From DATARN01 sp036264135 (GTDB taxonomy: Bacteria > Actinomycetota > Acidimicrobiia > Acidimicrobiales > Palsa-688): a DNA stretch of 64,000 nt. The stretch lies in the NCBI GenBank assembly GCA_036264135.1, contig DATARN010000220.1, positions 1 to 64,000 on the forward strand, given 5' to 3'. Shown one piece after another: positions 48,585 through 58,200 of this stretch (positions are counted from its first letter, which is position 1; every line of letters begins with the position of its first letter). The position numbers and the translations under genes were made by a program. The notes beneath the pieces were generated by a model. The model was not told the origin of the DNA. It was given only the letters and a program-made list of their open reading frames with translations, and did no database searches.

Positions 48585-49397
48585 TTGTTCGTGACGGAGG
48601 TTCGGTCGCCGCCTTCTCGCGAGCGAATCCCTCCGGCCATCGGCGCACCCCGAGGCAGACAAGCACCTTCCCGCGGCATCGACCTCTTGGGGGATGCTGC
48701 GAACGTCAAGGGTGGTGGTTCGGGTATGGATGAAGGGGGTCTTTCGTCGATGGCGAACGGGGCGGATGGGTTGGGTTTCGGTCCTTCGGGGCCCGTGATT
48801 CCGCCGCCGAGCGACGACATCGCCGCTCAACCCGCCGAGACGGGCCAAGGCTCGGAGGTGCCTCCGGAGTCAGCCAGCTATCAGATCGTGTTGATCGTTT
48901 CTCCGATCCGAAAGGTACCCAGACGGGCGGGATCCGAGACGATGAATATCACGGGCGGCTCAGTCTGCCGAGGTCCCAACGGCGTATCGACGGCTGTCAT
49001 GGAGCGAGATTGTCCATCGTTCATGGATGCGCTGAGATCCGCGATGGCCGATGCCCGCACCGCCGGTTATCAGATACGCCGGGTCGAACCGGACGACTTC
49101 GTGACACAGGCGGAGATCGCCGAACGCTTGGGCCGTACGAGCGAGTCAGTGCGGCTGCTGACCTCTGGACGGCGAGGCAAGGCCACGTTCCCCCGCCCCG
49201 CAGTGCGGGTTTCGACGCGAGGAAGCCTCTGGCGATGGTGGCAGGTGGCTGTCTGGGCCGGTCGGCCCGATGAGGAAGTCGAGCGCGCGGAACGGATCGC
49301 GGCGGCGAACGCCTTACTCGACCTGGACACGTTTGACGCGCACTCGCTGCTGGAGGAGGTCAGCGACAGTCTCGAACTGAACGGTCCGTCGGCTTGA
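48585..49397 (+). CDS. Helix-turn-helix DNA-binding protein (start uncertain)
   Basis: The C-terminal 140 residues are convincing: FMDALRSAMADARTAGYQIRRVEPDDFVTQAEIAERLGRTSESVRLLTSGRRG, then FPRPAVRVSTRGSLWRWWQVAVWAG. This is a MerR/HTH_17-like module found in small actinobacterial regulators. The region before it (SYQIVLIVSPIRKV) is a short strand segment. The first ~90 codons are low-quality, and a GTG at 48858 or an ATG near 48726 may be the real start. The target is unknown; it could equally be an antitoxin-like autoregulator. Confidence 0.6.
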   Translation: MFVTEVRSPPSRERIPPAIGAPRGRQAPSRGIDLLGDAANVKGGGSGMDEGGLSSMANGADGLGFGPSGPVIPPPSDDIAAQPAETGQGSEVPPESASYQIVLIVSPIRKVPRRAGSETMNITGGSVCRGPNGVSTAVMERDCPSFMDALRSAMADARTAGYQIRRVEPDDFVTQAEIAERLGRTSESVRLLTSGRRGKATFPRPAVRVSTRGSLWRWWQVAVWAGRPDEEVERAERIAAANALLDLDTFDAHSLLEEVSDSLELNGPSA

Positions 49398-49654
49398 GCT
49401 CCCCGGGAGTGCGTTGTCGACGTGCAGCTTGCTCCGAACGGAGGAGGTCTTGTCTCAAGTGATCAAACCTTCAAACGCTCGACCCGACTACGCCCGCCAT
49501 GCCCGCCACAACTTCAGCTAACTTGCGAGCGATGCTGAAGCTTCTTCGTCGCCCCGGCCGTTGCATTGTCTCAACGGCTTCGATCCACGCATTCGGGTGT
49601 TGTCACGTCGCAACAAGATAGATGTGCGAGTTACTCCAAGGAGCTTCGGTAGCG

Positions 49655-51025
49655 ATGACCACGGGAGAGCAACCAGCTGAGGCGGTGAGCCCCGGCGCGT
49701 GTGAGGGCGCCGAGCTGCGGTCTCAGATCGTCGAACTGGTCCAGAAGTACTTTGCTGCCTCCTTCCCGCAGACTGGCTTTGTGCCCGGCGTCTCCCGAAT
49801 CACCACCGGAGGCCGGGTGTTCGACCACCAGGAGTTGGTCCACCTGGTGGATGCTGCACTCGACTTCTGGCTGACGGCGGGCCGCTTCGCCGACCGCTTC
49901 GAGGCGGACTTCGCCACCATGTTCGGCACCCGCTATGCCAGCCTGAGCAACTCCGGATCCTCGGCCAACCTGCTGGCGGTCGCCGCGCTCACCAGCCCTC
50001 GGCTTGGCACCCGCCGCCTTCGGCCCGGCGACGAGGTCATCACCGCCGCTACGGGGTTCCCCACCACCGTCAACCCCATCGTGCAGCACGGCCTGGTGCC
50101 CGTGTTCGTGGACACCCAGATTCCCACCTACAACGCCGATGTCAGCCAGCTGGAACAGGCCCTCTCGCCCCGGACCAGGGCGGTGGTGCTGGCCCATACC
50201 CTGGGCAACCCGTTCGACCTGGGCGCGGTTGGAGCCTTCTGCCGGGCCCACGACCTGTGGCTGGTCGAAGACTGCTGCGACGCTCTCGGGGCCCGCTTCG
50301 GCAGCCAGGCAGTCGGGACCTTCGGCCAGCTGAGCACCGCCAGCTTCTACCCCGCCCACCACATCACCATGGGGGAAGGAGGCTGCGTCATGACGAACAG
50401 CACGCTGCTCAAAAAGGCGGTGGAGTCCTTCCGCGACTGGGGCCGCGACTGTTGGTGCGATCCGGGCTGCGACGACACCTGCGGGAAGCGTTTCGGCTGG
50501 CAGCAGGGTCAGCTTCCGTTTGGGTTCGACCACAAATACACCTTCTCCCACCTGGGGTACAACCTGAAGATCACCGACCTCCAGGCGGCGGTCGGCGTTG
50601 CCCAGCTGGCAAAGCTCCCCGGCTTCATCGCCTGCCGTCGCCACAACTTCGCGCGTCTCCGGAGTGCGACCGAGGATCTGTCCGAACACCTGCTCCTCCC
50701 CGAGGCCACACCCAACAGCGAGCCGAGCTGGTTCGGGTTCCCGCTCGCGGTGCGCTCCGGCTCATTCGGTCGCCTTGACATCATCCGGTTCCTCGAGGAA
50801 CGCAACATCGCTACCCGGTTGCTCTTCGGGGGCAACCTGGTGCGCCAACCCGCCTACCGGGAAGTGGCCCATCGAACCGTCGGCCCCCTGACTAACGCCG
50901 ACTTCGTCATGAACCAGGCGTTCTGGATCGGCATTCATCCAGGCCTCTGCGCCGAAGCTATTGATTATGTCTCCGAAGCGCTCCACGACGCTGTCCACAC
51001 GCTTGTAACCCGATGCCCCCGTTAA
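49655..51025 (+). CDS. rfbH: RfbH-type CDP-4-keto-6-deoxyglucose-3-dehydrase (PLP/[2Fe-2S])
   Basis: 456 residues from the ATG at 49655 (CCAAGGAG about 11 bases upstream). This is the DegT/DnrJ fold but with His in place of the PLP lysine (YPAHHITMGEGGCVMTN) and the Cys cluster CWCDPGCDDTCGKRF that binds [2Fe-2S]. These two features mark the E1 dehydrase that removes the 3-hydroxyl of a 4-keto-6-deoxy sugar. NSGSSANLLAVAAL and LVEDCCDALGARF are standard. The usual neighbours (cytidylyltransferase, 4,6-dehydratase, E3 reductase) are absent in the window. It precedes glycosyltransferase genes for envelope glycans. Confidence 0.88.
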   Translation: MTTGEQPAEAVSPGACEGAELRSQIVELVQKYFAASFPQTGFVPGVSRITTGGRVFDHQELVHLVDAALDFWLTAGRFADRFEADFATMFGTRYASLSNSGSSANLLAVAALTSPRLGTRRLRPGDEVITAATGFPTTVNPIVQHGLVPVFVDTQIPTYNADVSQLEQALSPRTRAVVLAHTLGNPFDLGAVGAFCRAHDLWLVEDCCDALGARFGSQAVGTFGQLSTASFYPAHHITMGEGGCVMTNSTLLKKAVESFRDWGRDCWCDPGCDDTCGKRFGWQQGQLPFGFDHKYTFSHLGYNLKITDLQAAVGVAQLAKLPGFIACRRHNFARLRSATEDLSEHLLLPEATPNSEPSWFGFPLAVRSGSFGRLDIIRFLEERNIATRLLFGGNLVRQPAYREVAHRTVGPLTNADFVMNQAFWIGIHPGLCAEAIDYVSEALHDAVHTLVTRCPR

Positions 51026-51056
51026 CACGACACAGGCGACACCAGAAGGAGAGCGC

Positions 51057-52352
51057 GTGACCCTCGAAGCCACGAGTCCCGAGATGGCCGAGAGGTCAAA
51101 CGCAAGGTGGAGATCGCCAGCCCGCTTGCTCCGGCGCGTGTTCACCAAGAGATGGGCGCCGTTTGCCGCCTTGGCGCTTCTGTCGATTTTATCCCTCGGG
51201 GCACGCGTGCCCTGGGTCTTCGATTCCAGAACCCAAAGCCCCGTTTTCGACGAAGTCTACTACGTGAACGCGGCGCGTGTCATCCTCGGTCACCCGGCTC
51301 AGCCCCCCTACAGTCAAGCCACGCCCAGGAAGGATCCCAACGAGGAGCACCCGCCGTTGGCGAAGATCCTCATAGCCGGCAGCATCTGGGCTTTGGGCGA
51401 CCGTCCCCTCGGTTGGCGCGTACCCAGCCTGGCATTCGGAACGGCGGCGATCCTGGCCATGTTCTGGCTGGTCCGATCGGCGGGAGGCAGCGAGTGGCTC
51501 GCGGTCGGAAGCTCGGCCATACTCGTGGCCGACAACCTTTTCCTCGTCCATAGCGGCATTGCCACGCTCGACATATTTGTCGTATTCTTTATGCTGGTCG
51601 GTGCGGCGCTGTACCTCAGCGACCACCCAATAGCAGCCGGCGTGGCCATCGGTGTCGGGGCGTGCACGAAGACAGTCAGCCTCTATCTCATACTGGTGCT
51701 CCTCCTGTACGAGATCCTCGCTTTCCGAGGCCGCCCAAGGGCAAACCATGACGATGGGCCTGGAGCTCGCATCGGCCGGTTGGCCGGATGCACGGCGTGC
51801 ACGGTAACTTCGTACCTCGGTCTGCTATGGATTCTGGACAGGATGGTCTCCACCTTCAAGGACCCGGTTTCCCATACCAGCTACATGGTTGGTTACCACA
51901 CAAGGATTCTCGATCCGAACCTGGGCGGTCCAGGAATAACTTCGTCCCCTTGGCAATGGCTCTTCAACCAGCGGCCGATACCTTACTACACCTTAGTCAA
52001 GACCGTTGGGAATGGCCAAAGGCGGTACGCCGTCTTCTTCCTCGGCAAGATCAGCCCCTTCGTCATATGGCTCGCTGTCCCAGCCTTCGTTCTTGCCGCA
52101 ATCGCAGCCTGGCGGCAACGGGACCGCCTGTCGATGGTTGTGGTTGCGTGGTGCGTCGGAACGTACGTTCCGTTCGTTGTCCTCGGACGCCAGCACATCA
52201 GCTATCTGTACTACATGCTCTCGGTCCTGCCCGGGATCTACATCGGGGTGGCCCGCCTGTTCTCCGGACGGTACTTGCCGAAGGCTTTTACCGTCGTGTA
52301 TGCCCTGGCATTGCTCTACGGGTTTCAGGAGTTTTACCCTCTGAAGGCGTAG
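51057..52352 (+). CDS. GT39-type (dolichyl/polyprenyl-phosphate-mannose) glycosyltransferase, membrane
   Basis: 431 residues, about ten helices. An extracytoplasmic first loop carries the acidic site VFDEVYYVNAARVILG and EEHPPLAKILIAGSIWALGDRP, the signature of PMT/ArnT-like GT-C enzymes. The GTG start is preceded by AAGGAG at a good distance. Such enzymes transfer sugar from a polyprenyl phosphate, and a matching Ppm-type synthase lies at 54411, so the two may work as donor maker and user. Confidence 0.83.
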   Translation: MTLEATSPEMAERSNARWRSPARLLRRVFTKRWAPFAALALLSILSLGARVPWVFDSRTQSPVFDEVYYVNAARVILGHPAQPPYSQATPRKDPNEEHPPLAKILIAGSIWALGDRPLGWRVPSLAFGTAAILAMFWLVRSAGGSEWLAVGSSAILVADNLFLVHSGIATLDIFVVFFMLVGAALYLSDHPIAAGVAIGVGACTKTVSLYLILVLLLYEILAFRGRPRANHDDGPGARIGRLAGCTACTVTSYLGLLWILDRMVSTFKDPVSHTSYMVGYHTRILDPNLGGPGITSSPWQWLFNQRPIPYYTLVKTVGNGQRRYAVFFLGKISPFVIWLAVPAFVLAAIAAWRQRDRLSMVVVAWCVGTYVPFVVLGRQHISYLYYMLSVLPGIYIGVARLFSGRYLPKAFTVVYALALLYGFQEFYPLKA

Positions 52353-52460
52353 GGCGGAGGAGACGAACACGAACGCCAAGCACACGGTGTAGGTCGCCGA
52401 TACGCCTCGGCGCGCATTTCACGACGTTCCGAGGGTGTCCGAGGGCATGACGAGCGACCG

Positions 52461-54407
52461 TTGTGTCGTGGTTGCCTTTTAGGGTACGCTCTCGACATTC
52501 CCACTTCGGGCGATCGAGCGAAACCTGTTGATACTTGCCAACAGGAAGACGACGAGGCTCGGGAAGTGGTGCACAGTGGCCAATGTTCGGCGGATGGACA
52601 AGTGGGTCACAGTCGTCGGGCCCTTGCTGGGTCATGTTCGAGGGAACCAGACCATCCTTCAGCCCGATTGGGGGCGAGGCCGCGACGAGCAACCCCGTGG
52701 ATTGTGCTGGTCTTCTACGTCACATGTACTGTCGCCCTTTTCGAACGGACCTGGCGGGCCCCTGGACGGTTCACGGTTGGCACCGGCGGGGACCCGAACT
52801 TGGAAATGTGGGCCCTTGGTTGGACGATCCATGCCATTTCCCATCCCCACGGCGGGCTGTTCCTCACCGACTATATAAACTACCCGTTCGGCGTCAACCT
52901 GATGTGGAACTCGCCGCAGCTACTGCACGGTTTGGTGCTCTGGCCGGTGACGGCGATACTCGGGCCGGTCTTTGCTTACAATCTGATGGTCACGCTGAAC
53001 ATAGCCCTCTCGGCCTGGTGCGCGTACTTGGCGGCACGGAGGTTCGTCCGCACGACGCTGCCAGCTGTTGTGGGCGGGCTCGTCTACGGGTTTTCGCCCT
53101 ACATGATGGCGCAGGGGCGTGACCATACGACCCTCGTGGCCGCGTTCGTGCCCCCGTTGCTCGTGCTCGTCCTGTACGACATCTTCGTAGACCATCGGTG
53201 GCCGGCGTGGCGAAGCGGCATCGCATTGGGCGCGCTTGCTGCGTGCCAGTTGCTCATTGCCGAAGAGTTGCTCGCTTCGGAGGTGCTGGTCGCGTTGCTG
53301 GCCCTCGGCGTTGCGACCCTGTTCCAGGTTGAAGCTGTCGCTGCCGGTCTCCGGCATGCCGTTCGGGCTGTCGCCGCGGCGTCAGCCGCCTTCCTGGTCG
53401 TCTGCGTCTACCCCCTGTTGATCCAATTCGTCGGTCCACACCGGTTGCGCGGCGCGGTCCAAGCACCGAACGTCTTCGTCAGCGACCTCACAAACTTCGT
53501 CGTCCCCACGTCCGTCCAGGCGCTCTCGCCCGCCTGGGCCGTGGCCCGGTCATCGCATTGGACGGGCAACCTCTCGGAGTTCAATGGGTACCTCGGGCTG
53601 CCCCTCATTGCTCTCGCGCTCGTCGTCGCCATACGCCACTGGGACTCCGCCTCGATCCGGGTGGCGTCGATCACAGGTCTGATCGTGGCGGTGTTGTCGC
53701 TCGGGCCCTCGCTCCACATCGGCGGCGTCGACGAGAAGATCTGGATGCCATGGAGACTATTCGGGTCCCTCCCGCTGGTGGCTGACATACTGCCCACCCG
53801 GCTCATGGTCTACGTTGACCTCGTGGCGGCGCTCTTCGTGGCCGTCTACATCGACGACCTTTTTGCCTTGCGCTCGCGCTCAGCCCGGCTTGGCCACATG
53901 GCACTCGTCGTGGCGACGGCGGTCACACTGTTTCCGGTCTTTCCGTACCCTGCCCATCCGGAGATGGTGCCACGCTTCTTTACCGACGGCTCGGCGCGGA
54001 TGATCGCGCCCGGCAGCGTGGTTCTTATCTCCCCATTCCAGCAACTGTACCCGGCGGAGCCGATGCTCTGGCAAGCGGAGACGGGAATGCGCTTTCGGAT
54101 CCCCCAGGGATACTTCATCGGGCCGAACGCCAACGGTAAACCAGTGTACGGAGCGCCGCTCTCGTCGTTGTCGGTGGCGATGCTCGAAATCCAGGGCGGA
54201 GGAGGCCCTAATTTCAGCGACGATTTGAGGAAGAGCGTGCGGCGCGACCTTGCGCTGCGGAAGGTCGAGACGATCGTGGTCGGTCCGACGAACAACGAGG
54301 AGCGGATGCTGCAGTTCTTCGAGTTCGTGCTGGGCCAGGCGCCGCTGTCGGTCAGCGACGTCTACGTCTGGCCCGGTGTCTCGCGTTTGGTCACGGCCGG
54401 GACTTGA
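52461..54407 (+). CDS. Polytopic membrane protein, GT-C-like
   Basis: Up to 648 codons; the start is doubtful. The region before the first helix (about 75 residues) is of poor quality; a GTG at 52566 with GAGG about 8 bases upstream is a likelier start. About eleven helices follow (PWIVLVFYVTCTVALFERTW, LLHGLVLWPVTAILGPVFAYNL, PLIALALVVAI, LMVYVDLVAALFVAVYIDDL). The loop after helix 1 (VGTGGDPNLEMWALGWTIHAISHPHGG) has an Asp typical of GT-C catalytic loops. The C-terminal 170 residues are extracytoplasmic. It is 4 bases from the Ppm gene, so both are probably cotranscribed. Confidence 0.75.
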   Translation: MCRGCLLGYALDIPTSGDRAKPVDTCQQEDDEAREVVHSGQCSADGQVGHSRRALAGSCSREPDHPSARLGARPRRATPWIVLVFYVTCTVALFERTWRAPGRFTVGTGGDPNLEMWALGWTIHAISHPHGGLFLTDYINYPFGVNLMWNSPQLLHGLVLWPVTAILGPVFAYNLMVTLNIALSAWCAYLAARRFVRTTLPAVVGGLVYGFSPYMMAQGRDHTTLVAAFVPPLLVLVLYDIFVDHRWPAWRSGIALGALAACQLLIAEELLASEVLVALLALGVATLFQVEAVAAGLRHAVRAVAAASAAFLVVCVYPLLIQFVGPHRLRGAVQAPNVFVSDLTNFVVPTSVQALSPAWAVARSSHWTGNLSEFNGYLGLPLIALALVVAIRHWDSASIRVASITGLIVAVLSLGPSLHIGGVDEKIWMPWRLFGSLPLVADILPTRLMVYVDLVAALFVAVYIDDLFALRSRSARLGHMALVVATAVTLFPVFPYPAHPEMVPRFFTDGSARMIAPGSVVLISPFQQLYPAEPMLWQAETGMRFRIPQGYFIGPNANGKPVYGAPLSSLSVAMLEIQGGGGPNFSDDLRKSVRRDLALRKVETIVVGPTNNEERMLQFFEFVLGQAPLSVSDVYVWPGVSRLVTAGT

Positions 54408-54410
54408 GCG

Positions 54411-55178
54411 ATGCGGGTGCTGGTCGTGGTCCCGACGTACCAGGAAGCAGAGAACATCGGTTCGATACTGAGAAGCACTCGCACGGAGGTGCCCGAAGCC
54501 CATGTCCTGGTGATCGACGATTCTAGCCCCGACGGTACGGCTCGGATGGCGAAGGCGGTCGCGACCGAGCTGGGGCATGTCGACGTGCTCGTGCGCGCCT
54601 CCAAACAGGGTCTGGGCACGGCATACCGCACCGGTTTCGCCTGGGGGATCGAGCACGAATTCGAGGTCCTCGTCGAGATGGATGCCGACAGCTCACACGA
54701 CCCACGTGACATCCACCGGCTCTTGACCGCCGTCGAGGCAGGTGCCGACCTCGCCATCGGCTCGCGTTACGTACCCGGCGGATCGATTCCCGACTGGCGG
54801 GTGCACCGGAGGTTGCTCTCCCAGTGGGGCAACCGGTACGCCTCGTTCGCCTTGGGGCTGGGGATCGGCGATGCCACCTCGGGATTCCGCGCCTATCGCA
54901 CCAGCGTGGTGCAGGCAATCGCCCTCGCATCGGTAAGGGCGGACGGGTACGCCTTCCAGATCGAGATGGCGTACCGAGTCGCACAAGCCAACGGTAAAAT
55001 TGTCGAGGTCCCGATCTCCTTCAGTGACCGGACGCTGGGCCACTCGAAGATGTCGTGGCGGATCGTCATCGAGGCATTGCTCCTGGTCACCTGGTGGGGC
55101 TTCCTCGCGGTCTGTGGAAGGAAAGGCAGACGCGGTACAGGGAGCGTGCCGGCGCCCGGGGGCGTCGGGACGTCGTAG
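54411..55178 (+). CDS. Polyprenol monophosphomannose synthase (Ppm1/DPM1 type GT2)
   Basis: 255 residues. The GT-A motifs are VLVVVPTYQEAENIG, VLVIDDSSPDGTARMA, GLGTAYRTGFAWGIEHEFEVLVEMDADSSHDPRDI (DxD) and LAIGSRYVPGGSIPDW, with TSGFRAYR and SFSDRTLGHSKMS. This set is specific for dolichol/polyprenol phosphate mannose synthases. The C-terminal ~30 residues are Gly/Arg-rich and only one weak membrane segment is visible (ALLLVTWWGFLAV). It would provide polyprenyl-phosphate-mannose for the GT39 at 51057. Confidence 0.9.
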   Translation: MRVLVVVPTYQEAENIGSILRSTRTEVPEAHVLVIDDSSPDGTARMAKAVATELGHVDVLVRASKQGLGTAYRTGFAWGIEHEFEVLVEMDADSSHDPRDIHRLLTAVEAGADLAIGSRYVPGGSIPDWRVHRRLLSQWGNRYASFALGLGIGDATSGFRAYRTSVVQAIALASVRADGYAFQIEMAYRVAQANGKIVEVPISFSDRTLGHSKMSWRIVIEALLLVTWWGFLAVCGRKGRRGTGSVPAPGGVGTS

Positions 55179-55214
55179 ATTACTTGGCAGATCTCGGCCG
55201 CCCGGAAGCGCGGA

Positions 55215-58200
55215 TCAGGTGGTGCCGGTGATCTCCGGGGCCGTGTCCTCGGGGAAGGGGCCGGCGCCGGAGTTGCCGGACTGGGTCAGGGCCCCGCCCA
55301 GCTGGTTGCCGATCGCCTCCACCCCGGCGGTGTTGTTGAGCAGGTTCAGGCTGCCGCCGATGTTGTTGGCGCCGCAGGCGTCGTCACCGGCGTCGGCCAC
55401 CAGGACGAAGCCGCCGGCGCCGGCCACCGTGACGCTCCCGGCGGTGGTGGTGGCGCACAGGCGCAGGGCCGCGGGCTGGTCGGCCAGGAGCGAGCCGTTG
55501 ATGGTCGAGCTCTCCACGTCGAGCGCCCCGCCGGGCTGCACGGTGACCGAACCGTTGACGGTGGCCCCCCGGAGCAGCACCGTCGTGCCCGGGGCCACGA
55601 CCACGCCCCCGGTCACGGCGCCGGTCAGGGTGCGCGAGGTGGTGACGGCGAGGGAGGTGGTGGCGCTGCTGCCCGTGAAGTTCGCATCCCCGCTGTAGGT
55701 GGCCGTGACGCTCTGGTTGCCTGACCCCAAGCCGGCGGTGGTGAAGCTGGCCTTGCCCCCGGAGACGGCGACGGTGGCCGCGGGGGTGGTGCTGCCGTAG
55801 AAGTAGAAGCGCACCGTGCCCGTCGGCGCCAAGGTGTTGGCCGGCGTGGGGACGACGGTGGCGGTGAAGGTCACCGGGGAAGCGAAGGTGGCGGGGCTCG
55901 GGCTCGCCACCAGGACCAGGCCCGTCGCCGCCTGGCCGACGGTCAGGGTGAAGTGCTGCACCGCGTTGGGGCCGAGGGGGTTGTGGGCGGTGAAGGTGAG
56001 CGGGTAGGCGCCGAGGGTCCCCGCCGCGGGGGTGCCGGAGAGCACGCCGGTGAAGGGGTTGAAGCTCACCCCGGTCGGCAGGCGCCCGGCGGTGAGGCGG
56101 AAGGTCGGGGCGGGGACCCCCGAGCCGGCCAGGGTGAAGCTCGACGCCGCCCCGATGGGGAAGGTGGTGTGGTCGGCGCTGGTGAACGCCGGCGCCACCG
56201 CCGCCTGGCCGCCGGCCGAGGTGCAGTCCGGGGAGAAGCCGACCGCGGCGCTCCAGATGTTGGCCGACCAGACGTTGGAGTCGCACCCCGGGGCGCCGGT
56301 GTTCGGGTCGGTGAACATGTCGTGGAGGTCGAAGCCCGGGCCCCGGAAGGTCTCGGGGCCGAGCTGGTTGTTGTTGACCGACACGTTGTTGAGGATGTGG
56401 TTGCCCTCGGTGCTGACCTGGATGCCGTCGTGGCCGTTGCCGGCCACGATGTTGTTCTTGATCGTGACGTTGGTTATCGGGGTGGCGTTCTGGTCGTTGG
56501 ACACGCCGATGCCGTTGTTGGGGAAGGTGAAGCCGTGGTCGAACACCCCGTTGCCCTCGACGTCGTTGCCGGCGTAGGTGGACTCGGTGTTGGACCGGCT
56601 GGAGATCCCCGAGGACTGGTTGCCCTTGATCTCGTTGCCGATGATGTCGTTGCCCACCAGCGACTGGCCCCGTCGGGGGTCGGTCACCTCGAGGAAGGGG
56701 TTCAGGTCGATGCCTTGGCCGTCGGAGCCGGCGGTGAGCTGCAGGTTGTCGTCGATCACGTTGTGGGCGATCAGGTTGTGGTCCGAGTCGAGGCCCACCA
56801 CCGAGATGCCGGCGAAGATGCCGTTGCGCACGATGGTCGAGTGCTCGATGACGTTGTGCCCGGAGTGGAACAGGGCGATGCCGTCGCCCAGGACGGCGGC
56901 GAAGTTGTCGTCCAGCCCGACGTTGTCATGCACGTCGAGCCCGGTCATGGTGACCCCGGTGGAGTGCTGGAGCCACACGCCGGCGTTGAAGCCGGTGATC
57001 TCGCCGTTGCGGACGGCGCCGCCGTGGTGGGTGTCCATGTGGACCCCCGCCAGGTCGGAGTCGGGGTACGGTTCTGCGGTTGTGTGGTTGCCGGTGCCGA
57101 AGATCTTGTGGCCCCCCAGGTCCAAGGTGACGTTGTCGGCGCCGATGGTCACCCCCGGCCCAGGGCAGGGGCCGATGTCGGCACTGAGCGTCACGCTGGC
57201 GGTGATGGTGGAGCCGCAGCCGGCCGGGCCGACCACCGTGGTCGCCCCCCCGCTGGCCGTCCCCAGGCTCGAGGTCACGGTGGCGACGTTGGTCAGAGTC
57301 CCTGTCGCCGTGGCCGTGGCGGTCAGGGTGACGGTGGCCGCCTGGCCCCGGGCGACGGTGCCCAGCTGGCAGGTGGCGGTTTGGCCGGAGGTGGCGCAGG
57401 ACCCCTTCGAGGCGCTGGCGGAAACGAGCGACAGGCCCGGCGGCAGGGTGTCGGTGACCGTCACCCCGGTGGCGTCGTGCTGGGTCCCGTCGTTACGCAC
57501 CGTGGCGGTGTAGACCACCGGCTGGCCGACGCCGGACCACTTCGGGGCGCTCAGCGCCACCCCGAAGGCCGCCAGCTTGGTCATGAAAGCAACGCCGCTG
57601 AAGGTCGCCTGGTTGTTGATGGAGGTCTGGGGGGCGCCGACGGACACCGGGAAGTCCTGCGAGCCGGTGCCACCGGTGAGGTAGGCGTCCTCGCTGCCGT
57701 CGACGGCCAGTCCCATGACGCCGTCGCCGAACATCCCGCCCAGGTAGGTCGAGTACAGCAACGTGCCCGACGGGGCGAACTTGGCGACGAAGCCGTCGGC
57801 GAGTTGCGAGAAGGCGGCGGCCTGCTGGTAGCCGTTCTGCGCTTGCGGCGCGTTCAGCGTCGGGAAGTCGACGCTTCCCGTGTTGCCGCCCAGGTAGGCG
57901 TTGCCGAAGCGGTCGACCGCCATCGCGTTGGGCTGCTCGTCGCGGCTGCCCCCCAGGTAGGTGGAGTACAACAGCTTGCTCGCGGTGGGGTTCAACTTGG
58001 ACACGACCACGTCCTGGCCGCCCCCTGGGCTGGTCTGGCGCGCCCCGGGCGTCGTGGGGTAGGTGGAGAGGCTCGTGGACCCCGCCACCCAGGCGTCGCC
58101 CGACGAGTCCACCGCGATCGGCCCAGGAGCGACACCGCCCCCCGGCGGCGCCGTGAGGTAGGTGGAGTAGGCCAGGGCGGAGCCGGCGGGGTTGAACTTG

